Origin: Mxb001 sp046046455
GTDB taxonomy: Bacteria; Actinomycetota; Actinomycetes; S36-B12
Assembly (NCBI GenBank): GCA_046046455.1
Contig: JBJOJS010000055.1
Span: 1-20,365 of the forward strand
Direction of reading: 5' to 3'
DNA: 20,365 nt
Shown: piece by piece, positions 7,757 through 15,607 of the stretch
How positions within the stretch are numbered: position 1 is the stretch's first letter
Layout of the letters: each line of letters begins with the position of its first letter
Position numbers and translations under genes: made by a program
The notes under the pieces: generated by a model
What the model was told of the DNA's origin: nothing
Database searches by the model: none
The model's input: only the letters and a program-made list of their open reading frames with translations

Positions 7757-9675
7757 GCGCAGAGGCCCTGCCGAGCGTCGAGCAAGCCCTCGGTGCCGCC
7801 GCGGCAGCGCTGGGCAGCGAGCCGCGGCCCGGGCAGCTCGCCATGGCCGAGGCCGTCGCTGCATCCCTGAGTTCGGGAAGGCAGGTGCCCCAGCATCTGC
7901 TGGTGCAGGCGGGCACGGGCACCGGCAAGTCACTGGCCTACCTCGTGCCAGCGGCGCTCCACTCGGTGAAGGGCGATGCAGTGGTCGTCGCGACCGCGAC
8001 GCTGGCCCTGCAGCGCCAGCTTGTGGAGCGCGACCTGCCCGTGGTGGCCGAGTCCCTGGGTCCGCTCCTGCCGCGTCCCCTCACTTACGCCGTACTCAAG
8101 GGGCGACACAACTACGTGTGCCTGGAGCGCCTGCACCGTCAGGAGTCCGACGACGACGGCGACGCGATCATCCCGCGGTCCGACCTCGGCAAGCAGGCGG
8201 CGGCGGTGCGTGCGTGGGCGCTGGAGACCGAGACCGGCGATCGCGATGAGTTCGGCGAGTCCATCGACGCGCGCGTGTGGAGGGGGCTGTCGGTGTCACG
8301 GCGTGAGTGCGTCGGAGAGACCAAGTGCGCCTATGGCCCGGACTGCTTCACTGCTCGACGTCGCGAGGTCGCGATGCAGGCTGACATCGTCGTCACCAAC
8401 CACGCGATGCTCGCGATCCATGCGGTCGAGGGCATCCCCGTGCTGCCCGATCACGACGCGGTCATCGTCGATGAAGCCCATGAGCTCGTCGATCGTGTGA
8501 CGCAGGCGCTGGCTCTGGAGCTCTCGGCGCGATCGGTGGAGCAGGCGGTGGCGCGCGCACGCAAGTTCATCCGTCCATCGACTGCCGACGACCTCGAGGA
8601 CGCAGCGGCGCGTCTATCGGAGGCGACACGTCAGGAGGGTCGCTATCGGGAGGCGCCGCGCGACCTCCTGCTTGCCTTGACCTCCGTGCGCGATGCCGCG
8701 CGGGCCGCAGTGGGGGAGGTCCCCAGCGATGACGATCTCCAGACGCTTGCGGCGCGCCAGCGGGCGAGGGGTGCACTCGATGAGGTGTTCGACACGGCAG
8801 GGCGGCTCATCGCCGCCACGGCCAGCGAGGTGACCTGGGTCGACGGCGGCACGGTCAGGCTCGCCCCGCTCGAGATAGCCGGCGTGCTGGGCAGCTCGCT
8901 CATGGCGGATCGGCCCGTCGCACTCACCAGCGCCACCCTGACGCTGGGCGAGTCCTTCGAGGAGTGCGCCACTCGCCTTGGCGTACCCGGCGAATGGGAG
9001 GGACTCGATGTCGGCAGTCCCTTCGACTACGCGCAGCAGGGCATCCTCTACGTCGCCCGCCACCTGCCCCCTCCGGGACGCGAGGGCATCCCGGAGGAAG
9101 CACTCGATGAGGTGGGCGATCTCATCGACGCCGCGGGTGGACGCACCCTGGTGCTCTGCTCGTCCTGGCGCGCAGTGGAGCGCATGGGCGACTACTTGAG
9201 GGTGCGCCTGTCGACTCCCGTGCTCGTGCAGCGTCGCGGTGAGCCCGCGTCGTCGCTGGTCACGACGTTCGCCGATGATCCGGCGACGAGCCTCGTCGGG
9301 ACGATGTCGCTGTGGCAGGGGGTCGATGTGCCGGGCGAGACGTGCTCGCTCGTCGTCATCGACAGGATTCCCTTCCCCCGCCCTGACGACCCGATCGTGT
9401 CGGCTCGACAGGAGGCGCTCGGGCGTGAGGGATTCCGCGAGGTGTCGGTGCCGCGTGCCGGACTGCTGCTCGCTCAGGGGGCGGGGCGACTCATCCGCGA
9501 TGCGGGTGATCGAGGCATGGTGGCGGTGCTGGATCCGCGGCTGGCGACCGCGTCATACGGCAAGACCCTGCGCGAGGCGATGCCACCGCTGTGGCTCACG
9601 GAGGACCGCGAGACGGCGCTTGCGGCGCTCGGTCGGCTGCGCGAGTCCTGGGAGGGCTCGGACGCGAGCGAGTAG
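7753..9675 (+). CDS. dinG: DinG/YoaA-type ATP-dependent DNA helicase (XPD family, Fe-S)
   Basis: This is a superfamily-2 5'-3' helicase of 640 residues, the usual size for actinobacterial DinG-like proteins. Walker A AGTGTGKS is at 53-60 and the DEAH box VDEAHE is near 239-244. Four cysteines between them (Cys123, Cys186, Cys192, Cys198) have the spacing of the XPD-like 4Fe-4S domain. The C-terminal helicase motifs are LTSATLTLGESF, GTMSLWQGVDVPGETC, IDRIPFPRPDDP and QGAGRLIRD. Expected role: unwinding R-loops, D-loops or G-quadruplexes in repair. The start is GTG 7753, overlapping the hflX stop. It converges on lexA with only 17 bp between, but no SOS box was found in front of its own operon. 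The symbol follows the family; YoaA-like specificity is possible. Confidence 0.93.
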   Translation: MSAEALPSVEQALGAAAAALGSEPRPGQLAMAEAVAASLSSGRQVPQHLLVQAGTGTGKSLAYLVPAALHSVKGDAVVVATATLALQRQLVERDLPVVAESLGPLLPRPLTYAVLKGRHNYVCLERLHRQESDDDGDAIIPRSDLGKQAAAVRAWALETETGDRDEFGESIDARVWRGLSVSRRECVGETKCAYGPDCFTARRREVAMQADIVVTNHAMLAIHAVEGIPVLPDHDAVIVDEAHELVDRVTQALALELSARSVEQAVARARKFIRPSTADDLEDAAARLSEATRQEGRYREAPRDLLLALTSVRDAARAAVGEVPSDDDLQTLAARQRARGALDEVFDTAGRLIAATASEVTWVDGGTVRLAPLEIAGVLGSSLMADRPVALTSATLTLGESFEECATRLGVPGEWEGLDVGSPFDYAQQGILYVARHLPPPGREGIPEEALDEVGDLIDAAGGRTLVLCSSWRAVERMGDYLRVRLSTPVLVQRRGEPASSLVTTFADDPATSLVGTMSLWQGVDVPGETCSLVVIDRIPFPRPDDPIVSARQEALGREGFREVSVPRAGLLLAQGAGRLIRDAGDRGMVAVLDPRLATASYGKTLREAMPPLWLTEDRETALAALGRLRESWEGSDASE

Positions 9676-9692
9676 GTGATGGGTGGCGTGTG

Positions 9693-10370
9693 TCAGACGC
9701 GGCGGATGACGGTGACGACCTTGCCCAGGATCGTGGCGTGGTCACCATCGATGGGGGAGTACGCCGGATTGTGGGGGAGCAGCCACGTGTGGCCGTCGCG
9801 GCGCTGGAGAGTCTTGACCGTCGCCTCATCGTCGAGCAGGGCGGCCACGATCTCGCCGTTGTCAGCGGTGGGCTGGCGGCGTAAGACGACCCAGTCGCCA
9901 TCGCAGATCGCGGCATCGACCATGGAGTCGCCGACGACCTTGAGCAGGAAGAGTTCGCCTTCTCCCACGATCTCGCGCGGGAGGGGGAAGATCGTCTCGA
10001 CTGCTTCCTCGGCGAGGATCGGTCCGCCCGCGGCGATGCGCCCGAGCACGGGGACGTAGGCCGCGGCAGGTGTCGCGTCGCCGATCCCGGTGATGTCAAC
10101 GGTGGATTCGCTCACCGATGCGGAGTCGTCGGCGACGACGAGGGCGCGCGGTCGATTGGCGTCGCGGCGCAGCAGGCCCTTCTTCTCCAGTACGCCGAGT
10201 TGGTGGGCGACGCTCGAGGGCGAGGTGAGGCCGACGGCCTCGCCGATCTCGCGCACGCTGGGCGGGTAGCCGCGCTCCTCGACGGTGCTGCGGATGACCG
10301 CGAGGATGTCGCGCTGGCGGGGGGTGAGTCCCTCGCCGAAGTCGGCTTCGGTCTGGCTGCGGCGGGCCAT
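9693..10370 (-). CDS. lexA: LexA, SOS-response transcriptional repressor/autoprotease
   Basis: LexA represses DNA-damage genes and cleaves itself when bound to RecA filaments. Numbered from ATG 10370 it has 225 residues. A winged helix-turn-helix (LTPRQRDILAVI, PPSVREIGEAVGLTS, SSVAHQLGVLEKKG) is followed by a linker. The cleavage site is Ala114-Gly115 in GRIAAGGP, with catalytic Ser149 in VVGDSMVD and Lys186 in EATVKTL, all intact. The start is ambiguous: ATG 10370 follows GGAGGA with a 3-nt gap, whereas in-frame ATG 10385 would add MTGGS. A strong promoter 100 bp upstream carries an SOS box, so autorepression is expected. It is divergent from the LysM gene, as in mycobacteria and corynebacteria. 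Confidence 0.97.
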   Translation of the reverse strand: MARRSQTEADFGEGLTPRQRDILAVIRSTVEERGYPPSVREIGEAVGLTSPSSVAHQLGVLEKKGLLRRDANRPRALVVADDSASVSESTVDITGIGDATPAAAYVPVLGRIAAGGPILAEEAVETIFPLPREIVGEGELFLLKVVGDSMVDAAICDGDWVVLRRQPTADNGEIVAALLDDEATVKTLQRRDGHTWLLPHNPAYSPIDGDHATILGKVVTVIRRV

Positions 10371-10392
10371 GGATCCTCCGGTCATCGGTCCT

Positions 10393-10467
10393 TCAGCGGG
10401 TGGTGCTCGATCGGGCGGGGGTCGGGTCCCAGGTGGCTGTCAGACCCCCTTGGGAGCCTTCCCCCAT
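10393..10467 (-). CDS. Possible leaderless upstream ORF (24 aa) before lexA
   Basis: The predicted lexA -10 (TACGGT) is followed after 7 nt by an ATG at 10467. This opens a 24-codon frame, MGEGSQGGLTATWDPTPARS and four more residues, ending at TGA 10395-10393, 7 nt before ATG 10385. It would be the first codon of the lexA transcript. The peptide resembles no known protein. It may be a translated leader, or simply 5' UTR. Confidence 0.25.
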   Translation of the reverse strand: MGEGSQGGLTATWDPTPARSSTTR

Positions 10468-10474
10468 GGCCGAG

Positions 10475-10503
10475 ACCGTAGCCCCGCCACGAGGGGATTT
10501 CAA
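10475..10503 (-). promoter_or_regulatory. lexA promoter
   Basis: On the minus strand, TTGAAA (10503-10498), a 17-bp spacer and TACGGT (10480-10475) make a near-ideal promoter. The -35 overlaps SOS box 1. The transcript would carry about 100 nt of leader before lexA. Confidence 0.6.
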
Positions 10504-10515
10504 ACACCTGTTCGA
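10500..10515. promoter_or_regulatory. SOS box 1 (LexA operator)
   Basis: TCAAACACCTGTTCGA matches the actinobacterial/Gram-positive LexA consensus TCGAAC-N4-GTTCGA with one mismatch. It covers the -35 of lexA, which fits autorepression. Confidence 0.75.
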
Positions 10516-10534
10516 TTTTGGCGCGGCGTGTCGC

Positions 10535-10564
10535 GTGACAGATGGGGTTGTTGGGACATATGTT
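10535..10564 (+). promoter_or_regulatory. Promoter of the LysM (ChiZ-like) gene
   Basis: GTGACA (10535-10540), an 18-bp spacer and TATGTT (10559-10564) form a plausible promoter. The -10 is inside SOS box 2. The predicted leader of about 57 nt contains the palindrome GAACCGGTTC at 10582-10591. Confidence 0.5.
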
Positions 10565-10567
10565 CGA
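10552..10567. promoter_or_regulatory. SOS box 2 (LexA operator)
   Basis: TGGGACATATGTTCGA matches TCGAAC-N4-GTTCGA at 10 of 12 defined positions. It overlaps the -10 of the LysM gene. Confidence 0.6.
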
Positions 10568-10627
10568 TCGTACAGCCGTTCGAACCGGTTCACCGGGTCG
10601 AGCGGGGATGAGACAAGGAGGGTCCCC

Positions 10628-10987
10628 ATGGCCGCCACTTATGCAGCTCCCGTGCTCCCCAGCCTGGGCTCCGGAGCCCGCCCCAGGGTGCGCCGCTCGG
10701 CCCAGCCGGCCCTGCGCATGACCCGCCGCGGCCGCCTCGTCGTCATGGGGCTCGCCCTCGTGATCGTGCTCCTCCCCGGGGCCTGGCGAGCCATGGCTAC
10801 CGCCCAGGTCGAGGGGCCGGCGCCCGTTGCCGTGACCGTTCAGCCTGGCGACACGCTGTGGGGGATTGCCGCAGCCATCGATCCCGGTGCCGACCCCCGT
10901 GCGCTCATCGCCGAGATCCGCGACCTCAACGGCCTGTCCCAGTCGGGCCTCGTCCCTGGCCAGGTCCTGGTGGTCCCCGCTGGCTGA
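10628..10987 (+). CDS. LysM-domain membrane protein, ChiZ/DivS/YneA-like SOS division inhibitor
   Basis: The protein has 119 residues. A basic cytoplasmic N-terminus (1-35) precedes one transmembrane helix (about 36-51, LVVMGLALVIVLLPGAW) and an extracytoplasmic LysM domain at about 68-117 (VTVQPGDTLWGIAAAI...LVPGQVLVVPAG). Mycobacterial Rv2719c (ChiZ) lies divergent from lexA, is SOS-induced and has the same TM-LysM layout; DivS of Corynebacterium and YneA of Bacillus occupy the same position and delay division after DNA damage. Location, architecture and the SOS box on its promoter support the same role; no catalytic domain is visible. The start is ATG 10628, with the strong Shine-Dalgarno AAGGAGGG about 5 nt upstream. 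The frame stays open upstream to 10400, but that part is promoter. Confidence 0.88.
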   Translation: MAATYAAPVLPSLGSGARPRVRRSAQPALRMTRRGRLVVMGLALVIVLLPGAWRAMATAQVEGPAPVAVTVQPGDTLWGIAAAIDPGADPRALIAEIRDLNGLSQSGLVPGQVLVVPAG

Positions 10988-11178
10988 TCGCCCCCGTAGC
11001 TCGACCGGGATGGCCGGTGCGGGCCAACTTCGGGCGAGCGAGCGAGGAAACCTGCCGATTTCTCCCGAAATTCGGGCCTTTCCGAGCGCGCAACCCTTTC
11101 GTCAGGTGGCGTTCGCATGCCGTGCCCTGTGAGGCGAATGTGACCGACGAGGTGACTGCGACACGCCGCAAAGGAATC
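10988..11178. other. Intergenic region before the nrdR promoter
   Basis: The gap between the LysM gene and nrdR runs 10988-11350, and this part has no credible gene. It contains a 13-bp palindrome, CCCGAAATTCGGG at 11064-11076, flanked by GGAAA (11046-11050) and TTTCC. It is a weak candidate for a terminator or operator. The rest shows nothing recognisable. Confidence 0.35.
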
Positions 11179-11207
11179 TTGCAGATGTCGTGGCGAGGGT
11201 CTAAGGT
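11179..11207 (+). promoter_or_regulatory. nrdRJ promoter
   Basis: TTGCAG (11179-11184), a 17-bp spacer and TAAGGT (11202-11207). The expected transcript start, near 11214, lies within the first NrdR-box-like palindrome. Confidence 0.55.
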
Positions 11208-11211
11208 CCCC

Positions 11212-11224
11212 CTACATCTAGTAG
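11212..11224. promoter_or_regulatory. NrdR box 1 candidate
   Basis: CTACATCTAGTAG is an inverted repeat (CTAC/GTAG) resembling actinobacterial NrdR boxes, which share an ACATCTAGT-like core. It sits at the predicted transcript start. Confidence 0.6.
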
Positions 11225-11243
11225 CGACAAGGGTGTAATTCCT

Positions 11244-11256
11244 CCACAGGTTGTGG
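11244..11256. promoter_or_regulatory. NrdR box 2 candidate
   Basis: CCACAGGTTGTGG is a perfect 5-bp inverted repeat with a 3-bp centre. Its centre is 32 bp from that of box 1, about three helical turns, matching the known paired arrangement of NrdR boxes. Confidence 0.6.
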
Positions 11257-11350
11257 TCGGAAGCGCACAGTCTGTCCTCAGGTAGTCCACAGGGTCATCC
11301 ACTGATGGCCCCCACGCTTGCCCCTCAGCAGTCCCCGGAAGGAGGTCCCC

Positions 11351-11890
11351 ATGCGCTGTCCCTACTGCCGTGGCGGCGACTCCCGGGTGCTCGACTCCCG
11401 GACCGCCGACGACGGTGCCGCTATCCGCCGCCGCCGCGAGTGCCAGGAGTGCGGCAAGCGCTTCACGACGGCAGAGACCGCAGTCCTGTCGGTGTCCAAG
11501 CGCTCCGGAGCCACCGAGCCCTTCAGCCGCAGCAAGGTCGTCTCCGGCGTGCGCAAGGCATGCCAGGGGCGTCCCGTGAGCGATGACGACCTCGCCCTGC
11601 TCGCCCAGCGCGTCGAGGACGCCCTGCGCGCGACCGGATCTGCCGAGGTGCCCGCCGAGGAGGTAGGCATCGCGATCCTCGGCCCCTTGCGCGATCTCGA
11701 TGAGGTGGCCTACCTCCGCTTCGCGTCCGTCTATCGGTCCTTCGAGTCGCTCGCCGACTTCGAGGCGGAGATCGCGCTGCTGCGCTCCGAGGCCGACCTC
11801 GCTGAGCACCCTGATCTCGTCGACGACATCACTGACTCGGGCACGACGGACATCGACACCTCGCAACTCGCTTCACCCACCACTCACTGA
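11351..11890 (+). CDS. nrdR: Transcriptional repressor NrdR
   Basis: NrdR is the nucleotide-sensing repressor of ribonucleotide reductase genes. It has 179 residues, a little longer than usual because of an acidic, Ser/Thr-rich C-terminal tail. The N-terminal zinc ribbon uses CPYC (Cys3, Cys6) and CQEC (Cys31, Cys34), with the family blocks SRVLDSR, IRRRRECQECGKRFTTAE and SVSKRSG. The ATP-cone, which binds ATP/dATP, spans roughly 49-139 and includes FSRSKVVSGVRKAC and DLDEVAYLRFASVYRSF. The start is ATG 11351 with GGAAGGAGG 5 nt upstream. It precedes nrdJ by 43 bp, probably in one operon, and the two palindromes at its promoter suggest autoregulation. Confidence 0.97.
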   Translation: MRCPYCRGGDSRVLDSRTADDGAAIRRRRECQECGKRFTTAETAVLSVSKRSGATEPFSRSKVVSGVRKACQGRPVSDDDLALLAQRVEDALRATGSAEVPAEEVGIAILGPLRDLDEVAYLRFASVYRSFESLADFEAEIALLRSEADLAEHPDLVDDITDSGTTDIDTSQLASPTTH

Positions 11891-11933
11891 CCGCACCACC
11901 GCATTGCCCACACCACCGAGGGAGACACCCGCA

Positions 11934-14735
11934 ATGACCGATCTGAGCAACAGCCCCGCCACCACCGGCACGGGCACAGGGCTGACCATGGAGCGCCTGT
12001 TCACCACGCCGGGTGTCCACCCCTACGACGACGTGACGTGGGAGCGTCGCGATGTCGTGCAGACCAACTGGAAGACCGGCGAGACCGTCTTCGAGCAGCG
12101 CGGTGTCGAGTTCCCCGACTTCTGGAGCATCAACGCCTCCACCATCGTCACCACCAAGTACTTCCGCGGCGCCGTGGGCAGCGACACGCGTGAGTCCAGC
12201 CTGCGCCAGCTCATCGACCGCGTGGTGCTCACCTACACCCAGGCCGGCCGCGAGTACGGCTACTTCGCGACCCCCGAGGATGCCGAGATCTTCGAGCACG
12301 AGCTCACCTGGATGCTGCTGCACCAGGTGTTCAGCTTCAACTCACCGGTCTGGTTCAACGTCGGTACGCCGGCACCGCAGCAGGTGTCCGCGTGCTTCAT
12401 CCTCTCGGTCGACGACACGATGGACTCGATCCTCAACTGGTACCGCGAGGAGGGCCTGATCTTCAAGGGCGGCTCCGGCGCCGGCCTCAACCTCTCGCGC
12501 ATCCGCTCCTCCAAGGAGCTGCTCTCCTCGGGCGGCACGGCCTCCGGCCCTGTCTCCTTCATGCGCGGCGCTGACGCATCCGCGGGCACCATCAAGTCCG
12601 GTGGCGCCACGCGCCGCGCGGCCAAGATGGTCGTCCTCGACGTCGACCACCCGGACATCGAGGAGTTCATCGAGACCAAGGTCCGCGAGGAAGACAAGAT
12701 CCGCGCCCTGCGCGACGCCGGCTATGACATGGACCTCGGTGGCGCTGACATCACGAGCGTGCAGTACCAGAACGCCAACAACTCCGTTCGCGTCTCCGAC
12801 GAGTTCATGAAGGCCGTCGAGGATGGCACCGACTTCGGCCTGCGCGGCCGCAAGACCGGCGAGGTCATCGAGACCGTCGACGCAAAGGCTCTCTTCCGCA
12901 AGATGAGCGAGGCCGCGTGGGCGTGCGCCGATCCCGGCATCCAGTACGACGACACGATCAACGACTGGCACACCAATCCCGAGACCGGTCGCATCACCGC
13001 GTCCAACCCGTGCTCGGAGTACATGAGCCTCGACAACTCCTCCTGCAACCTCGCCTCGCTCAACCTGCTCAAGTTCCTCAAGGAGGACGGCACCTTCGAC
13101 GCCGAGAGCTTCCGTCGCGCGGTGGAGTTCGTCATTACCGCGATGGACATCTCCATCTGCTTCGCCGACTTCCCGACCGAGGCGATCGGGCGCACCACGC
13201 GCGATTACCGTCAGCTCGGCATCGGCTACGCCAACCTCGGTGCGCTGCTCATGGCCGTGGGCCTGCCCTACGACTCCGACGGCGGCCGTGCGCTCGCCGC
13301 ATCGATCACCTCGCTCATGACGGGTACGTCGTACCGCCGCTCGGCGGAGCTCGCCGGCGTGGTCGGCCCCTACGAGGGCTACGCCCGCAACGCCGAGGCG
13401 CACAAGCGCGTCATGCGCAAGCACGCCGCGGCGACCGACTCGGTGCGCACCTCCACCAGCCTGGACGCCGATGTCCTCAAGCTCGCCGAGAAGGAGTGGG
13501 CCGAGTGCCTGCGCGTCGGCGAGGTCAACGGCTGGCGCAATGCCCAGGCCTCGGTCCTGGCGCCCACCGGCACCATCGGCTTCATGATGGATTGCGACAC
13601 CACCGGCGTCGAGCCTGACTTCTCCCTGGTGAAGTTCAAGAAGCTCGTCGGCGGCGGCTCGATGCAGATCGTCAACCAGACGATCCCGCTGGCACTCAAG
13701 CGCCTCGGCTACACCGACGAGACTATCGAGGCCATCGTCGAGTACATCGGCGAGAACGGTCACGTCGTCGACGCACCCGGTCTCAAGCCCGAGCACTACG
13801 CCGTCTTCGATACGGCGATGGGACAGCGCGCCATCACCCCGATGGGTCACGTGCGCATGATGGCCGCGGTGCAGCCCTTCCTCTCCGGTGCGATCTCCAA
13901 GACGGTCAACATGCCCGAGACGGCGACCATCGAGGAAGTCGAGGAGATCTACTTCCAGGGCTGGAAGCAGGGCCTGAAGGCGCTCGCGATCTACCGCGAT
14001 AACTGCAAGGTCGGCCAGCCGCTGTCCGACGCCAAGGCCAAGTCGGCCGACGTCGAGGAGACGGTCGTTGTCGAGGGTCGTCCGGTGCGCAAGCGCCTGC
14101 CGAAGTCGCGTCCGTCGATCACCACGTCGTTCAGCGTCGCTGGCGCCGAGGGCTACATGACGGCCGGCTCCTACCCCGACGGTGGCCTCGGCGAGGTCTT
14201 CCTCAAGCTCGGCAAGCAGGGTTCCACGCTCGCCGGTGTCATGGATGCCTTCTCCATCGCGATCTCGATCGCACTGCAGTACGGCGTGCCGCTCGAGGCC
14301 TTCGTCTCGAAGTTCGTCAACATGAAGTTCGAGCCGGCCGGCCTCACTGACGATCCCGACGTGCGGATGTCGCAGTCGATCATGGACTACGTCTTCCGCC
14401 GCCTCGCGCTGGATTACCTGCCCGAGGAGAAGCGTGCGGAGCTCGGCATCTACACCGCCGAGGAGCGCGCAGCGACGGTTGCGGCGACCTACGGTGGCCC
14501 GTCTGCCGCTGCGGTCGTCGAGGACGAGGTCGTCGCCGACGCGGTGGTTGAGGAGACTGTCGCCAGTGCACCGGCCGTGGTGCCCGCGAATGTGCACTCC
14601 TCAGCGGAGCTGCTCGAGGCGATCACCGGCACGGCATCCGACGCGCCGCTGTGCATGACCTGCGGTGTCAAGATGCGTCCCGCCGGTTCGTGCTACGTCT
14701 GCGAAGGCTGCGGGAGCACATCCGGCTGCAGCTGA
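11934..14735 (+). CDS. nrdJ: Class II (adenosylcobalamin-dependent) ribonucleoside-diphosphate reductase NrdJ
   Basis: It reduces ribonucleotides to deoxyribonucleotides with a B12-derived radical and needs no oxygen. It has 933 residues, the long form. The fold begins near TWERRDVVQTNWKTGE. Cys154 in SACFILSVDD and Cys371 in DNSSCNLASLNL form the redox pair. The catalytic triad is in NPCSE (Asn358, Cys360, Glu362). GGSGAGLNLSRIRS and APTGTIGFMMDCDTTGVEP are active-site blocks. The C-terminus (907-933) is cysteine-rich (CMTC...CYVCEGC...CS), as expected for the re-reduction/zinc-ribbon tail. An Ala/Val/Glu-rich linker of about 50 residues precedes it. The start is ATG 11934, with GAGGGAG (11918-11924) 9 nt before; the upstream open frame to 11700 overlaps nrdR and is non-coding. 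No cobalamin riboswitch was recognised. Confidence 0.97.
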   Translation: MTDLSNSPATTGTGTGLTMERLFTTPGVHPYDDVTWERRDVVQTNWKTGETVFEQRGVEFPDFWSINASTIVTTKYFRGAVGSDTRESSLRQLIDRVVLTYTQAGREYGYFATPEDAEIFEHELTWMLLHQVFSFNSPVWFNVGTPAPQQVSACFILSVDDTMDSILNWYREEGLIFKGGSGAGLNLSRIRSSKELLSSGGTASGPVSFMRGADASAGTIKSGGATRRAAKMVVLDVDHPDIEEFIETKVREEDKIRALRDAGYDMDLGGADITSVQYQNANNSVRVSDEFMKAVEDGTDFGLRGRKTGEVIETVDAKALFRKMSEAAWACADPGIQYDDTINDWHTNPETGRITASNPCSEYMSLDNSSCNLASLNLLKFLKEDGTFDAESFRRAVEFVITAMDISICFADFPTEAIGRTTRDYRQLGIGYANLGALLMAVGLPYDSDGGRALAASITSLMTGTSYRRSAELAGVVGPYEGYARNAEAHKRVMRKHAAATDSVRTSTSLDADVLKLAEKEWAECLRVGEVNGWRNAQASVLAPTGTIGFMMDCDTTGVEPDFSLVKFKKLVGGGSMQIVNQTIPLALKRLGYTDETIEAIVEYIGENGHVVDAPGLKPEHYAVFDTAMGQRAITPMGHVRMMAAVQPFLSGAISKTVNMPETATIEEVEEIYFQGWKQGLKALAIYRDNCKVGQPLSDAKAKSADVEETVVVEGRPVRKRLPKSRPSITTSFSVAGAEGYMTAGSYPDGGLGEVFLKLGKQGSTLAGVMDAFSIAISIALQYGVPLEAFVSKFVNMKFEPAGLTDDPDVRMSQSIMDYVFRRLALDYLPEEKRAELGIYTAEERAATVAATYGGPSAAAVVEDEVVADAVVEETVASAPAVVPANVHSSAELLEAITGTASDAPLCMTCGVKMRPAGSCYVCEGCGSTSGCS

Positions 14736-14755
14736 TATAGACAGTCCCTGCGTGT

Positions 14756-14795
14756 CAGTGGGCCCCGCAACCGATCTCGGTTGCGGGGCCCACTG
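14756..14795 (+). terminator. Strong hairpin terminator after nrdJ
   Basis: CAGTGGGCCCCGCAACC and GGTTGCGGGGCCCACTG form a perfect 17-bp stem with a 6-nt loop, 20 bp after the nrdJ stop. No long T-run follows, which is common for actinobacterial terminators. Confidence 0.85.
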
Positions 14796-14809
14796 GTTCG
14801 TGCACTCAG

Positions 14810-15607
14810 GGCTATGCATCGAGCGGTCGGACCGCTACCTTCGCGGCATGTCTCTTGTCGCCCGTGTGGTGTCGGTGTCGGTAGTGAGTGGGGCGCTGGT
14901 GGCGTCGTTGTTGGCGGGACCCGCGGCGGCGGCACCTGCGCCTGCGGTCTCACCTCATGATGGCGTGAAGCCACACCCGAAGACGGTGAAGGTCGACTTC
15001 GTGATGGGGCTGCCGGCGGGTTCGGCGTCGTTCGTGCCGGCGGATGACTCGGGGGAGTACCTGCTGACGTTGCGGGATGTGCCGGATCGGGTGCGGGTGA
15101 CCGAGTTGACCACGGCGGAGGAGTCGGCGTCGCTGCCGGTGAAGGCGTTCCTGGCGTATTGGACGGGGTACGGCGATGTGACGGGCCAGTTCACGAAGAA
15201 TCCTCCGCGGGCGGTGGTGCAGGGCACCGATTCTTCCGGGGATCGGGTGGAGGTCGTGGTGCGGTTGCGTGACGCCACGCGAGAGGGCTCGACGGTGCGG
15301 TTTGATGCTGAGGTCATCACCAACCCCAAGGGGCTGCGCAAGGTGGAGGCGAAGGTCGACCAGGTCGATCCGACCCATGTGGTTGAGCACCTGATCGTGT
15401 CCGATCCGGAGAAGTTGACCGGTGTCGAGGTGTTCGTCGATATGCCTCCGAAGATCACCCAGCCGGAGGAGGAGGCCGCGCGCAGGGCCGTCCGTCAGTC
15501 TGACACCGCCCAGACGCCGCGAACCCTCACGTGCAACGGAGTGCGCTCAAGTCGGCTGACCACGTGCTGGAACGACATCACCCCTGAGCAGGCGCAGACG
15601 TGGCCCG
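14810..15607 (+). repeat. Tandem duplication, copy 1 (promoter plus first 250 codons)
   Basis: Similar at DNA level to 15922-16744, including the upstream GGCTAT and CGGACCGCTACCTTCG blocks and long identical coding stretches. Similarity falls abruptly after the codons for TWPG, then resumes in the last 80 codons. Confidence 0.85.
14822..14841 (+). promoter_or_regulatory. Operator-like inverted repeat and leaderless -10, paralog 1
   Basis: AGCGGTC-G-GACCGCT (14822-14836) is a perfect 7-bp inverted repeat abutting the -10 TACCTT (14836-14841), which is 6 nt before ATG 14848. The same arrangement recurs before paralog 2. Confidence 0.5.

Noticed and set aside
6878..7933. 351-codon antisense frame over hflX and the helicase gene
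   Set aside because: It has no domain content and covers recognised GTPase and helicase motifs on the other strand.
10988..11350. Cobalamin riboswitch before nrdR-nrdJ
   Set aside because: I looked for a B12-box-like core and multi-stem layout and did not find one by eye. Palindromes there fit NrdR boxes better.
11700..11933. Longer N-terminus for NrdJ
   Set aside because: It overlaps nrdR in another frame and gives an Arg/Ser-rich peptide unlike NrdJ. ATG 11934 has a Shine-Dalgarno sequence.
12342..14597. 751-codon open frame antisense to nrdJ
   Set aside because: It mirrors the codon periodicity of nrdJ. The product is an Asp/Gly/His/Arg-rich sequence without domains, and nrdJ itself is unmistakable.
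14665..14847. Longer N-terminus for secreted paralog 1
   Set aside because: It would overlap the end of nrdJ and run through the terminator hairpin. The signal peptide and -10 box mark ATG 14848 as the start.
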